Shown: positions 10,035 to 18,855, numbered from the stretch's first letter. The stretch: DNA of 64,000 nt from Chryseobacterium lactis (GCF_003815875.1 NZ_CP033924.1:2480001-2544000), one strand, 5' to 3'. The notes: generated by a model not told the origin, from the sequence alone. Made by a program: numbers and translations.

Positions 10035-11318
10035 TTAGCTTTTGTTCTGACCCCTCTTTTTCTTCCTTTTCTTCATGTTGAACTCAAATAATTGTTCCTC
10101 CGGATCTTCAGACATGCCACCGAGCAGAATAGAATCCAATAGTCCCCAGTCACTAATTATACCGCTTGTTTTTATCATAAAATCAAATATTGGATGCAGA
10201 TCATCTTTTAAAGATGTTCTTAGACTTACCCCCGGATTTTTAGGTAGAATATCTTCAATTTTCAGATTTTCATTTACCTCTTTTTTTGAAAAGAGTTCAT
10301 GAAATATATTTGCGGAGAACTGTTTGCCCAGGTGAGAGCCATTGAAAACATGTCCGGTGTTGTGATCTACGAAGGTAATTCCATATACTCTGCCCTGATC
10401 ATTTCTTCTGATCACGATATTGATTCCTTGTTCTATTAAGTAATCTTTAAACTCCTTTTCATTTGAGGTTAGATTTAACGCTTGTGAAATAATAGTACGG
10501 GTTTTTACTTTAATATCGTCTGATATTTGTTTGCTTTTCTCAAAATGGGATCGAAGGGCTGCAAGCCCTGACTGTTTCCCAAATAGGGATGCTTTAAATG
10601 GATTACCCACTTTATTGCCATTAACATCCAGGGCGAAATATGCTAATCCTTCTTTTAGCTCACCGTTAATATCTTTTTTGATATGTTCGGCGATAATATT
10701 GAAAAGTGATAAAAGCGCATTGTAGCTTCCGAGGTTCTGGAAATTGTAATAATTAGGAAGATAGCGAACAACCGACGCAATCTGACTTTTAATATTTCCA
10801 TTATTGTAATTGACTGGGGTAAATTTAAAACTCTCATCGAAATTAATCTTTTGATCTGCAGGAGTTAAATTATAATCTTTTTCGATCTTCCGACAGATTT
10901 CCATCGATCTTTTCTTCTCAAAAACATCGGATATTTTTTTGCCATTTTCATCTATTGTTGTTGAAACAATATGGATATGCGTTCTATCGATGTCGTTATG
11001 CTTAAAAACCACATATGGCTGATTACCGTAGCCCATTTTTGTCATATATTCATTTGCAATTCTGATGAAGTCCTCGTCCGAGACAATGTCACCCGGATCA
11101 GGATTGAGCGAAATGTGGATGACGGTTTTTTCTGTTTTCTTATTAGAGGCGAGATTGGGCATGAATGAAGCCAGTAATTGTCCGGTGGTATAATTACCAT
11201 CTGGTGTTTCCAGCATATTGTTCATGTGCAAAATCTGACCCTTATCCTGTATAACTTTGTTATGATTATACAGTAACGCGCCATAAATTTTTGAACCCCG
11301 TCCTATTTTGGCAATCAT
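10035..11318 (-). CDS. mobB: Relaxase/mobilization nuclease (MobB, MOBP-like)
   Basis: 427 residues. The N-terminal 150 residues form the relaxase domain, with VIHISLNPDPGD near 66-77 and HNDIDRTHIHIVST at 107-120, the latter giving the metal-binding histidines His107, His114 and His116. The catalytic tyrosine is probably one of those near the N-terminus (Tyr12, Tyr17 or Tyr43), which I cannot decide. The enzyme should nick oriT and pilot the strand through the channel. Its start overlaps the mobA stop by four bases, showing translational coupling. The highly basic C-terminal tail (KKRKKKRGQ) may bind DNA. Confidence 0.92.
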   Translation of the reverse strand: MIAKIGRGSKIYGALLYNHNKVIQDKGQILHMNNMLETPDGNYTTGQLLASFMPNLASNKKTEKTVIHISLNPDPGDIVSDEDFIRIANEYMTKMGYGNQPYVVFKHNDIDRTHIHIVSTTIDENGKKISDVFEKKRSMEICRKIEKDYNLTPADQKINFDESFKFTPVNYNNGNIKSQIASVVRYLPNYYNFQNLGSYNALLSLFNIIAEHIKKDINGELKEGLAYFALDVNGNKVGNPFKASLFGKQSGLAALRSHFEKSKQISDDIKVKTRTIISQALNLTSNEKEFKDYLIEQGINIVIRRNDQGRVYGITFVDHNTGHVFNGSHLGKQFSANIFHELFSKKEVNENLKIEDILPKNPGVSLRTSLKDDLHPIFDFMIKTSGIISDWGLLDSILLGGMSEDPEEQLFEFNMKKRKKKRGQNKS

Positions 11319-11743
11319 AAATGTTGTTTTTTAATAAGATGTTCCGCTTCACGATTTTTGCTCAGGATTAGAACTTCCCTACAAATTTTTGCCAGTTCTA
11401 TGGTTAGTCCTTCAAGTTTTCCTAAATAAAAGACTGTTTTTTTATCCCCAAAGTTTGTGTGCAGGATCTTCACTACTTGATTATAATTTACACCAATTGC
11501 CCGGAACTGAGCGAAAAACTGCGTTAATTTTGTGCAGTAATCCATAGCCCCTTTATCTATAATCACCGAATTTATCTTCCTTTCAAACAATAGTGATACA
11601 ATAAATTTAGCTTTATTGTCTAGTCCTGATTGATCCAACAATGATAAAAACCTTGCGTTTTCAGTATCCGTGAGGCGAAAAACATAGCGATGGGTTGCCT
11701 TGTCGATTTTGGGTTTTCGACCACCTTTCCGATTTGCTGTCAT
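11315..11743 (-). CDS. mobA: Relaxosome accessory protein MobA
   Basis: 142 residues, with a basic N-terminus (RKGGRKPK), then a YVFRLTDTENARFLSLL segment that resembles a ribbon-helix-helix DNA-binding domain, and a C-terminal helical part. Such proteins bind oriT and assist the relaxase. It is the first gene of the mobA-mobB pair and starts just beside the palindromic candidate oriT. The name follows the CTnDOT scheme; in other schemes this family is called MobC. Confidence 0.85.
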   Translation of the reverse strand: MTANRKGGRKPKIDKATHRYVFRLTDTENARFLSLLDQSGLDNKAKFIVSLLFERKINSVIIDKGAMDYCTKLTQFFAQFRAIGVNYNQVVKILHTNFGDKKTVFYLGKLEGLTIELAKICREVLILSKNREAEHLIKKQHL

Positions 11744-11888
11744 ATCTTTTTTTCAAAACCTAATGGAAAGCGATGAACATTCAAGCTTACGAGCCATTAA
11801 AAACCTATTTTTTCCTACTGATTCACACAAGATACCAACGACATCATAAAAGGTAAATCCGACTTCGGAGGATTACCATGCCCTCGGC

Positions 11889-11948
11889 AGAGCAAGTAGT
11901 TTTGGGGCACAAAACGAGTTTTGAGGCACTCAAAACACAACTTGCTCT
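11889..11948. other. Candidate oriT: three-way-junction palindrome
   Basis: A 9-bp outer stem, AGAGCAAGT (11889-11897) with ACTTGCTCT (11940-11948), encloses two hairpins: GTTTTG/CAAAAC (11899-11904 and 11910-11915) and GTTTTGA/TCAAAAC (11918-11924 and 11930-11936). Both loops contain the string GGCA. It lies immediately upstream of mobA, between mobA and divergent traA, where oriT is found in related elements. An unsupported minus-strand reading frame of 97 codons spans it. The oriT role is inferred. Confidence 0.5.
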
Positions 11949-12134
11949 CTTCTTGGGAAGAGATATGAGAAAGAATACTATAAAGTAAAAATTCCGAATA
12001 ACATTCGGAATCAATAGGTAAAAAGAGGAAAGATTGTAAAGCTTGTGCTTTACAGCCTATACACTTGCCTTCTTTTGCATATAGCATTTGGGTAAGAACT
12101 ATGGTCAATTTACCCTTTTACAAAGGAAGTAATT

Positions 12135-12222
12135 GTAAAAGCATAAAAGTATTAGGTTTTAAAACTGTAAAACTATAAAAGCATAAAACTATAAAAGCGT
12201 AAAAGCATAAAACTGGTAAAAT
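12135..12222. repeat. Iteron-like AT-rich direct repeats
   Basis: At least five imperfect copies of (G/A)TAAAAGC(A/G)TAAAAC-type units follow one another between the oriT candidate and traA. The array could bind the ParA-like TraA or a partner, or serve as a partition or replication site. Nothing else in the 12109-12429 gap is gene-like. Confidence 0.55.
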
Positions 12223-12429
12223 ATGAGGTCATTAATAGAGGAACTTTCTTTACCAGCCTACTATATTTTAAGAAGGACATATAATGTACAAGTAAGATAT
12301 GAGCCTTTATGAAAGGTCTTTTTTAAACCAGTAATACTGACTATACACATATTTTACGATGCATTTGTAAACTTAGGTATTTGCTCTTTGATACAACTTT
12401 AAAATTAAGAAGCTATAAAATAATATAAT

Positions 12430-13197
12430 ATGGAAAAAAAGAAAGAAGCCTTAAAGGTAAGCATTTATGCGCAAAAGGGCGGAGTTGGTAAATCGACAAT
12501 GACGATTCTTCTTGCGAGCGTTTTGCATTATCGTCTTGGATATAATATCGTGGTACTGGATTGCGATTTTCCGCAGCACAGCCTTCTCGGTATGCGCGAA
12601 AGAGATAAGCGTACCATTATGGAAAGTGATTTTCATAAGCGGTTGGCCGTAAAACAATTCCATACGATCAATAAGAAAGCCTATCCGATCATTAAGTGTA
12701 AGGCGGAGAACGCACTTGAAAAAGCCTTTGACTACTGTGAAAGCAGCTCCGTTCAGCCGGATATTATTTTTTTCGATCTCCCTGGAACTGCCAATACGCA
12801 GGGCGTTATCGGTGCTTTAAAGGGCATGAACTACATTTTTTCGCCAATTACCGCAGACCGACTTGTCGTTGAGAGTACATTGGCATTCAGTGAGGTTTTC
12901 CTGAAACTTCCCGCACAGAACAAAAATGCACTTGAGCAATCACTGTTCCTATTCTGGAATCTGGTTGATGGTAGGGAAAAGACAAATCTTTATAATTCTT
13001 ATCAAACTGTAATAGAGGGATTATCACTGAAGAGTATGGCAACAAGGATCATGGACAGTAAGCGGTTTCGGAAAGAAATGGACGACACAGGGAGCTATGT
13101 TTTCAAGTCCACGCTTCTACCTGCCGACTTACAGATTTTGAAAGCTACGCGCGTAGATGAATTTGTTAAAGAATTTTTAAAAATAATTCATATCTGA
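12430..13197 (+). CDS. traA: ParA-family ATPase TraA
   Basis: 255 residues. The deviant Walker A motif KGGVGKST is at about 16-23, with VVLDCDFPQ near 40 and a FFDLPGT Walker B region near 117, as in ParA/MinD ATPases. It is the first gene of the transfer operon in CTnDOT-type elements and may position or maintain the element DNA. It is followed after one base by a DUF3408 gene. The iteron-like array upstream is a plausible binding site for it or a partner. Length is typical. Confidence 0.9.
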   Translation: MEKKKEALKVSIYAQKGGVGKSTMTILLASVLHYRLGYNIVVLDCDFPQHSLLGMRERDKRTIMESDFHKRLAVKQFHTINKKAYPIIKCKAENALEKAFDYCESSSVQPDIIFFDLPGTANTQGVIGALKGMNYIFSPITADRLVVESTLAFSEVFLKLPAQNKNALEQSLFLFWNLVDGREKTNLYNSYQTVIEGLSLKSMATRIMDSKRFRKEMDDTGSYVFKSTLLPADLQILKATRVDEFVKEFLKIIHI

Positions 13198-13198
13198 G

Positions 13199-13606
13199 AT
13201 GGCAATAAAGAAAGATCGTAAAGAATTTCAGAAACCCATCATAGATGAGGAGTACCTGATGAATATTATGAGTGGCGATGAGCCTTTCCCCGAGGCAAAT
13301 CCGGAGGAAAGCACCGATAAAGAGTCAATTCCCACGCCTAAAGTTGAGAAGTCCAGACCAAGATCCGTTAAAAAAATGGATTACGAAGAATTGTTTCTTG
13401 TCAACCGTTTTCCGACCGGGAGGAGTGGGAAGGTTGTTTATATCCGATCGGAATATCACGAACGGCTTCTGCGCATAGTGCAGTTGACACGTGAGGACAA
13501 AATAACGCTGTATTCTTACATAGACAATATACTGGAAAATCATTTTCGAGAATATGGTGATGAGATTACCGATTATTTCAATAAAAAATTTAAACCCATT
13601 TTATAA
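13199..13606 (+). CDS. traB: Conjugal transfer protein, DUF3408 family (TraB-like)
   Basis: 135 residues. The first 55 are charged and probably disordered; the rest (YEELFLVNRFP through YIDNILENHF) is the DUF3408 pattern seen directly after traA in Bacteroidota conjugative elements. No membrane segment. It probably works with TraA in DNA handling, but its biochemical role is unknown. The next gene is a second, shorter DUF3408 protein sharing the same YESLF and LLDNILRHHF motifs. Confidence 0.8.
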   Translation: MAIKKDRKEFQKPIIDEEYLMNIMSGDEPFPEANPEESTDKESIPTPKVEKSRPRSVKKMDYEELFLVNRFPTGRSGKVVYIRSEYHERLLRIVQLTREDKITLYSYIDNILENHFREYGDEITDYFNKKFKPIL

Positions 13607-13607
13607 G

Positions 13608-13904
13608 ATGAAAAAGCAAAATAGGAAGGTTGAAGTTACTGTTAAAGTTCATCAGCAGGTAACTTATGAAAATGTGAGTTATGAATCGCTTTTCCTCTCA
13701 GATACTTTGATGGAAAAACGTGGCGATAAGAGCATCTATGTCAGTGGAGAGCATCATACCAGATTATCCAGAATCGCCAGTGTGATCGGTGAGGATAAAA
13801 TCCCGTTATATGCGCTATTGGATAATATATTAAGACATCATTTTGCGCTTTTTGAAGAAATGCTCGTCAGGGAGTTCAAGGACAAATCAAAGCCACTTTT
13901 TTAA
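13608..13904 (+). CDS. traC: Second DUF3408 conjugal transfer protein (TraC-like)
   Basis: 98 residues from ATG 13608, which lies just after the stop of the preceding gene; an in-frame ATG at 13554 is inside that gene and is less likely. The body (YESLFLSDTL, VSGEHHTRL, ALLDNILRHHF) aligns with the upstream DUF3408 protein, so the pair is a tandem duplication. Function is unknown beyond association with transfer operons. It is followed after four bases by traD. Confidence 0.75.
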   Translation: MKKQNRKVEVTVKVHQQVTYENVSYESLFLSDTLMEKRGDKSIYVSGEHHTRLSRIASVIGEDKIPLYALLDNILRHHFALFEEMLVREFKDKSKPLF

Positions 13905-13908
13905 GATC

Positions 13909-14523
13909 ATGGAAACTTTAATACAGACCGTAATATTGTTCTGCCTAATTGTCGTGATTATACTATTGCTGGTCGATAAGGTTAGGTTCATAAAACCACA
14001 GCGGAAAATATTTCGAAAGGTTGAGCAGATAGCCGAACCGGATGTCATAGGGAAGGTCACAATTCCTGAAAAGGAAAAAACACCCGTGTGGCTTGCCAAT
14101 AGGAAAAAGTTAATCGAACAAATGTTGACAAATAAGACGGATCAAGGCAACGAAGATCCAACCAGAAATGACAGGGAAAAAGAAGATGCCTCCAGTTTTA
14201 GTAATGAGGAATTTGACGAAACCGATAATATTCCAGTGGATGATGACCGATTTGGGCAGGCAGTTTCTTTAAATGAACTTTCAAAAGTTGGGGACCTGTT
14301 GAAGCAGGACAATCTGGATGCAGCGCAGGAAAAAGAAACAAGTTACATCCTCCAAAAAATGGAGGGAACGGAGTTTCTTGCAATGATGCAACAGTCCATC
14401 GATGGGGCTTCGCAGAAGATTGCCAGGCTTTTGGATAAGTCGTTATCGGAAAAGCATAATGTCATTCCGAAAGAGAACCAGAATAATGCCCTGGACAATT
14501 TTGATATCGGAGACTTTATCTGA
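13909..14523 (+). CDS. traD: Membrane-anchored conjugal transfer protein TraD-like
   Basis: 204 residues from ATG 13909. One N-terminal membrane segment (about 6-25) is followed by a basic stretch and a long acidic cytoplasmic region. A conserved-looking VSLNELSKVGDLL segment sits mid-protein. Position after the DUF3408 genes matches TraD of CTnDOT-type elements; sequence support for the name is modest. An earlier in-frame ATG (13843) overlaps the upstream gene. Confidence 0.65.
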   Translation: METLIQTVILFCLIVVIILLLVDKVRFIKPQRKIFRKVEQIAEPDVIGKVTIPEKEKTPVWLANRKKLIEQMLTNKTDQGNEDPTRNDREKEDASSFSNEEFDETDNIPVDDDRFGQAVSLNELSKVGDLLKQDNLDAAQEKETSYILQKMEGTEFLAMMQQSIDGASQKIARLLDKSLSEKHNVIPKENQNNALDNFDIGDFI

Positions 14524-14570
14524 TACTGAATTTTTAAGGCACTAATCAGTAACAATAAAAAAAAGGAGCT

Positions 14571-14972
14571 ATGATAGCAAAGGATGATCCCGATTATGTG
14601 ATCGAAGAATACAAAGGCCGGATAATAGCCAGTCATAAAAATAATGTTTCCCAAAAATCAATGGACAACATTATCATCGTTTATGATAAGCTTGATTTTC
14701 CCGATTACGGATTTTACATCGGACTTGATGATTCTAAAAGTGCAGGCTACAGGAAAATGGAACCTGTTAATATGGATGATGCCAGAAGTTACATTGATTG
14801 GTTAGCAGAAGTGACCAATAAAAAAGACCTCCAGCAAGATTCCTCGGTTTCTGTGCCTGTGCCGATTAAAGAAATTGTGGGCAAGATCTTATCTGAGGTC
14901 GGTTTGAGAAGGTTGGAAAATACTGAGGCACAGTCCCCGAGTAAGTCCCGGAAAAAGGGTAGAGGGATCTAA
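14571..14972 (+). CDS. Hypothetical protein of the transfer operon, module B
   Basis: 133 residues, not recognised as a named family. Residues 5-22 (DDPDYVIEEYKGRIIAS) closely resemble a segment in the C-terminal part of the gene that follows (ENDPDFTLKEYRNYIIAS), so the two share a domain. No signal peptide or membrane segment; the last 20 residues are basic. An AAAAAGGAGCT ribosome site lies just upstream of its ATG. It sits between traD and traE, where the element carries three related genes. Confidence 0.7.
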   Translation: MIAKDDPDYVIEEYKGRIIASHKNNVSQKSMDNIIIVYDKLDFPDYGFYIGLDDSKSAGYRKMEPVNMDDARSYIDWLAEVTNKKDLQQDSSVSVPVPIKEIVGKILSEVGLRRLENTEAQSPSKSRKKGRGI

Positions 14973-15000
14973 TTAGATATTGATAAATTATAAAGAAAGT

Positions 15001-16203
15001 ATGGAAGCAAACCTACCTGAAATTGAAATTTGTGATACTATATTTCAATTTGATATTGATAATTTAGTTTTAATTGAAAAAAAAGATCCATATAATCTCC
15101 TGTTTTTCAACGAAATGCTTGACCATCTTACACATTACGAATTTTTTTACAGTAAAATCAATAAAAATACTCCTACGGAAAGACGTTTGGGGCCCGCAGA
15201 TGATATATTTAACGAATCCGAAAAAAGTAAGGAAGAATTTGCTCAGTCAACAGTAAAAGTAAGCGTTCCACGAATTGCTGAGATTGATCCGGAAGGTATG
15301 ATGCGGAAATACGGTTGTAGCCGGGATGACATTAAAAATAAAACTGATTTTGACATTATTGTAAATCAGGATGTTCTCAGACGAAGGGTATCTGGTGAAC
15401 GCGTAAAAATTGATATTGCGGGTATAGTTTATGAAATAGATGCTATTACTAATTCACTTCGGCCACTGAACGGCGATATGGATAGTATCAAATTAACAGA
15501 GTATCGGTATGATTATTTTATTGATGATGAAAGTTGCTATTACTTATACTGCAACATGAATGACGGCCGTATCGTCGATCTGCTTCGAGATCAAACGGTC
15601 GAAAATTCAATAGAGTTTAAAGTTCCGGATCTTACAAACTTAGATCCAATTGCAGTTATCAATAATTTTCATTTCCTTACAGATCTTGAACTATATTATC
15701 AGGATCTTAAAATGTTTCATATTGCCGAACCGTCACAACAGCAGATCAATGGAAATGCTTTGCTAAACAGTGATTTTACAGTTAAAAATCCAGATCTGAA
15801 GACCTTGATTCTGATCTCAGAAAATGATCCTGATTTTACTCTAAAAGAATACCGAAATTATATTATTGCAAGTAGTAATGAAAGTCGCCTTCTTGATAAA
15901 GACCTGACTGTAATCTTTGAAAAAAACAACAAGCCTGAAAATGCACAGGTAATCATCCCTGCTTCTAAACAGTCTACTAACAATATTGAGCAAGGTATAA
16001 ATGAAGCAATGAAGCATATTGATATTCTTGTTGATAATCCTAATATTATATCCAATAGCTCAGTATTGAGTAATGCTCTTTCCATAAATCAATATCTTGA
16101 ACTGTACCATTCGCAAGGTAAATTAGAAGCGAAAAAATTATTGCCGAAAAATGAAAAATCAGCAATTGAGAATCCCCAGAAAGGGACGCGGCCAAAATTT
16201 TGA
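15001..16203 (+). CDS. Hypothetical protein of the transfer operon, modules A and B fused
   Basis: 400 residues from ATG 15001; a TTG seven codons earlier is possible. The first 235 residues match the protein two genes on in several blocks (a DFDIIVNQDVLRRRV segment, an SLRP block and an NLDPIAVINN block), and residues from about 270 match the preceding 133-residue protein. It therefore joins both modules in one chain. Asp/Glu-rich, no membrane segment. Function unknown; probably cytosolic. Confidence 0.7.
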   Translation: MEANLPEIEICDTIFQFDIDNLVLIEKKDPYNLLFFNEMLDHLTHYEFFYSKINKNTPTERRLGPADDIFNESEKSKEEFAQSTVKVSVPRIAEIDPEGMMRKYGCSRDDIKNKTDFDIIVNQDVLRRRVSGERVKIDIAGIVYEIDAITNSLRPLNGDMDSIKLTEYRYDYFIDDESCYYLYCNMNDGRIVDLLRDQTVENSIEFKVPDLTNLDPIAVINNFHFLTDLELYYQDLKMFHIAEPSQQQINGNALLNSDFTVKNPDLKTLILISENDPDFTLKEYRNYIIASSNESRLLDKDLTVIFEKNNKPENAQVIIPASKQSTNNIEQGINEAMKHIDILVDNPNIISNSSVLSNALSINQYLELYHSQGKLEAKKLLPKNEKSAIENPQKGTRPKF

Positions 16204-16339
16204 ATGTAGACATTTTTGATATTAGATAGGAAAACCACGGAAAAATAGTACCTCAAGGTTCTGCAATTCACCAAATATGTAACTCTACGGCACAATTTAG
16301 CTCAGCAATTAAATTAAAAAAAATAATAAAAGCTGAGTT

Positions 16340-17134
16340 ATGGAAAAAGAACTACCGATCTATACAGATCCAGATTACGGAATCGAGTTTATTGTTGATG
16401 TGGAGAAATTCGAATTTCGGGAAAGGGCCAACCCCGAAACCCGTTACACATTAGAAGATATGATCGATCTGGAGGAAGAAGGATACCGCTTTCATCATTT
16501 CGATAAAACGAGTAGACAGAATTTAAGTATAACTCCTCCACAGTTTGTAACGCTTGCCCCTAGGGAGATGGCAGAAAAGTATAATAAGGCTGTTGAGGAA
16601 ATTCTTTTGCTGACCGATTTTGAGCTCATGGTCGATCAGGAGGCACTGACAAGAAGAATTAAACATGGAGAACTTCCAACGGTTGAAATTGGAGGGCACA
16701 TCTTTTATGCAGATGCAAGGATAGATCTTTTAAGGCCTAAAGATGTTCTATCAACAATGGGTATACGTTTTGATGATCTGGAGGATTGGTATGTTGAGGA
16801 TAAAAATGTCTATGCCTTTCCTTACGATCCCAAAAATTTTGAAATAGGAGATCGAGAATGGGATAAAATACTGGACTACCCCATAGATTTAATTTTTGTT
16901 GAAATTCCTTATGCAAGAACCCTTGATCCGGTGGGATGGAACCGAAGAAATGGATGGGAGGAAATGGAAGGTTTAAAAGAAACGGGCCTCAGACTTGACT
17001 TTAAGGCCGAGTTGGTGCCGTGGAATAAATCTGGAATTGATGAAATTATCTCGGAAAATAGACTTAAACAGCCGATCAGGGAAGCAGTTAAAGACAATGA
17101 AAGGAAAGAAAATAAAAAGGGGCGAAAAATGTAG
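16340..17134 (+). CDS. Hypothetical protein of the transfer operon, module A
   Basis: 264 residues, acidic, with a basic tail (ERKENKKGRKM). The blocks DFELMVDQEALTRRI, VEIGGHIFYADARIDLLRP and TLDPVGWNRRNG align with the first half of the preceding 400-residue protein. No signal, membrane segment or catalytic motif is recognised. It is the last gene before a strong terminator, so the operon head (traA to here) can be transcribed separately from traE onward. Confidence 0.75.
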   Translation: MEKELPIYTDPDYGIEFIVDVEKFEFRERANPETRYTLEDMIDLEEEGYRFHHFDKTSRQNLSITPPQFVTLAPREMAEKYNKAVEEILLLTDFELMVDQEALTRRIKHGELPTVEIGGHIFYADARIDLLRPKDVLSTMGIRFDDLEDWYVEDKNVYAFPYDPKNFEIGDREWDKILDYPIDLIFVEIPYARTLDPVGWNRRNGWEEMEGLKETGLRLDFKAELVPWNKSGIDEIISENRLKQPIREAVKDNERKENKKGRKM

Positions 17135-17149
17135 CCCACAGCAGTGCAG

Positions 17150-17180
17150 CCGCCAGACTTGAAAGTCTGGCGGTTTTTTT
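17150..17180 (+). terminator. Strong rho-independent terminator inside the tra region
   Basis: Perfect 10-bp stem CCGCCAGACT (17150-17159) with AGTCTGGCGG (17164-17173), 4-base loop, then seven T. It divides the tra genes into two transcription units. Confidence 0.9.
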
Positions 17181-17325
17181 ATGCCTTTTTCCGAACTCCG
17201 ATTAGGACAATAACGGCAAACTTAGTACGTCTGATACCACCTGCCCCCAAATGCGATCCTAACTGCGACACCTTTGTTTCCAAGCCCGCAAAGGCGGGTA
17301 TTACAAACTTTAAATGTAATGAAAC

Positions 17326-17634
17326 ATGAAAAAATCAAGACAAAAAATTCTGCTGGCGTTGTTGTTTATTTCGCTTATCAGCAACGGGGCTTTTGCGCAG
17401 GGAAATGGTGCTGCAGGTATTCAGGAGGCAACGCAGATGGTTACCAGCTATTTTGATCCGGCCACCAAGCTGATTTATGCTATCGGTGCAGTGGTGGGAC
17501 TGATCGGCGGCGTGAAAGTGTACAACAAATTCAGTTCGGGTGACCCTGACACTTCAAAGACAGCGGCGAGCTGGTTCGGAGCCTGTATATTCCTGATTGT
17601 CGCTGCGACCATTTTGCGATCATTTTTCCTTTAG
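17326..17634 (+). CDS. traE: Conjugal transfer protein TraE (DUF4134), pilin-like
   Basis: 102 residues. A cleavable signal peptide ends at about AFAQ-GN (residue 25), followed by two hydrophobic helices (about 45-65 and 80-100) and a short polar loop. This small two-helix layout and the DUF4134 pattern (YFDPATKLIYAIGAVVGLIGGVKVYNKF) identify TraE, which is compared with VirB2-type pilins; the pilin role is inferred from topology. It is the first gene after the internal terminator; a small hairpin (17284-17298) lies in its leader. Confidence 0.9.
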   Translation: MKKSRQKILLALLFISLISNGAFAQGNGAAGIQEATQMVTSYFDPATKLIYAIGAVVGLIGGVKVYNKFSSGDPDTSKTAASWFGACIFLIVAATILRSFFL

Positions 17635-17660
17635 GCTAACCCTATTAATTTTTTTCAATT

Positions 17661-18500
17661 ATGACAAAAAGTAAGATGGCTACGCCATTGACCTATTATG
17701 GCGGAAAGCAACAGCTGGCCAGGATCATTATTCCGCTTATTCCACCACATTATACCTACGTTGAACCGTTTGTTGGGGGAGGAGCGATATTCTGGTCAAA
17801 ACCGAGATCTGAGGTTGAGGTGATCAACGATTACAACCGTGAGCTGATCAACTTCTATGAGATGGTAAAAAATCAGTTTGTTGAACTGGAAAAAATGATC
17901 CGTATAACGCTTCACAGTAGATCCCTTCATAGCGATGCGCTTGTGATCTATAATAATCCCCATCTCTTTGACAGATTACCACGGGCCTGGGCAGTCTGGG
18001 TTTTATGTAACCAGTCTTTCAGCGCAAAAATCGGCGATTCATGGGGTTACGATGTACAGGAGCAGACCTCATCCAAAAGATTGAGCAATAAGCGTGCGTC
18101 ATTCTGTGAAGATTTTGCAATACGCCTTCAAAATGTTCAGATCGAAAATACGGATGCCATTAGGATCATCAATTCACGCGATCATGAAAAGGCTTTTCAC
18201 TATTGTGATCCGCCTTATTTTAATAGTGACTGCGGTCATTACGATGGGTATAGCAAACATGATTTTGAATCTCTGCTATTGTGTCTATCCCATGCGAAGG
18301 GAAAGTTTCTTTTGAGCAGCTACCCGAGTGATATCCTGAACAAATTCAGCCGCGATCTTGACTGGCATACTGTCAAAATGCAGAAAGAGGTGCTGGTCGA
18401 TAAACATTCGGGAAAAGTAGCCAAGAAAAAGATCGAAGTACTTACCGCCAACTATGACCTGGATATCGTGCAGGGAACGCTAAACTTTAAATCATACTGA
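17661..18500 (+). CDS. Dam-type DNA adenine methylase (D12 class)
   Basis: 279 residues. It has the SAM-binding motif EPFVGGGAIFW at 35-45, a TYYGGKQQLA N-terminal motif (11-20) and the catalytic DPPY at 183-186, in the order of the alpha-class (D12) adenine methylases. No cognate restriction gene is adjacent, so it is an orphan methylase, probably protecting element DNA or altering host marking. It sits between traE and traF, which are usually adjacent, with no promoter of its own apparent. Target sequence cannot be read from the protein. Confidence 0.9.
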   Translation: MTKSKMATPLTYYGGKQQLARIIIPLIPPHYTYVEPFVGGGAIFWSKPRSEVEVINDYNRELINFYEMVKNQFVELEKMIRITLHSRSLHSDALVIYNNPHLFDRLPRAWAVWVLCNQSFSAKIGDSWGYDVQEQTSSKRLSNKRASFCEDFAIRLQNVQIENTDAIRIINSRDHEKAFHYCDPPYFNSDCGHYDGYSKHDFESLLLCLSHAKGKFLLSSYPSDILNKFSRDLDWHTVKMQKEVLVDKHSGKVAKKKIEVLTANYDLDIVQGTLNFKSY

Positions 18501-18501
18501 A

Positions 18502-18849
18502 ATGAGAACCTGGAATATCAATAAGGGTATCGGCTGTACAGTTGAATTTAAAGGTTTGAAAGCGCAGTATCTTTTTGGATTTGCCGGCGGGCTATTACTG
18601 GTACTTATCCTTGTCATGGTACTGTACATGGCGGATGTAAATATGTATGTCTGTCTTTCAGTAGGGTTTATTTCCGCTTCACTGATCATCTGGAAAACTT
18701 TCAGCCTGAACAACAAATACGGTGAACATGGACTGATGAAATTAGGTGCAAAAAGAAAGCATCCACAATATATCATCACCCGTAAACCTGTGCAATCTTA
18801 CCTTAATCACCAAGCTGCGAGAGGTAAGAAAAATCAAAATTTTAACTAA
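18502..18849 (+). CDS. traF: Conjugal transfer protein TraF (DUF4133)
   Basis: 115 residues. The N-terminal WNINKGIGCTVEFKGLKAQYLF block is characteristic of DUF4133/TraF, followed by two membrane segments (about 28-48 and 53-71) and a basic C-terminus. VirB3-like in size, topology and position directly before the VirB4-type TraG. It starts one base after the methylase stop, so it is translationally linked. Confidence 0.9.
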   Translation: MRTWNINKGIGCTVEFKGLKAQYLFGFAGGLLLVLILVMVLYMADVNMYVCLSVGFISASLIIWKTFSLNNKYGEHGLMKLGAKRKHPQYIITRKPVQSYLNHQAARGKKNQNFN

Positions 18850-18855
18850 ATCTTA

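Noticed and set aside
11815..12108. 97-codon minus-strand frame with several cysteines upstream of mobA
   Set aside because: It spans the palindromic oriT candidate, lacks a recognisable domain, and its codon use looks shaped by the palindrome rather than by a protein.
12364..12390. Bacteroidota-type promoter (TTTG and TAnnTTTG) before traA
   Set aside because: Several overlapping TTTG strings make the call ambiguous and spacing does not fit cleanly.
17284..17298. Hairpin in the traE leader as a second copy of the traG insert
   Set aside because: It shares only a short GCCCGC/GCGGG stem; length and flanks differ.
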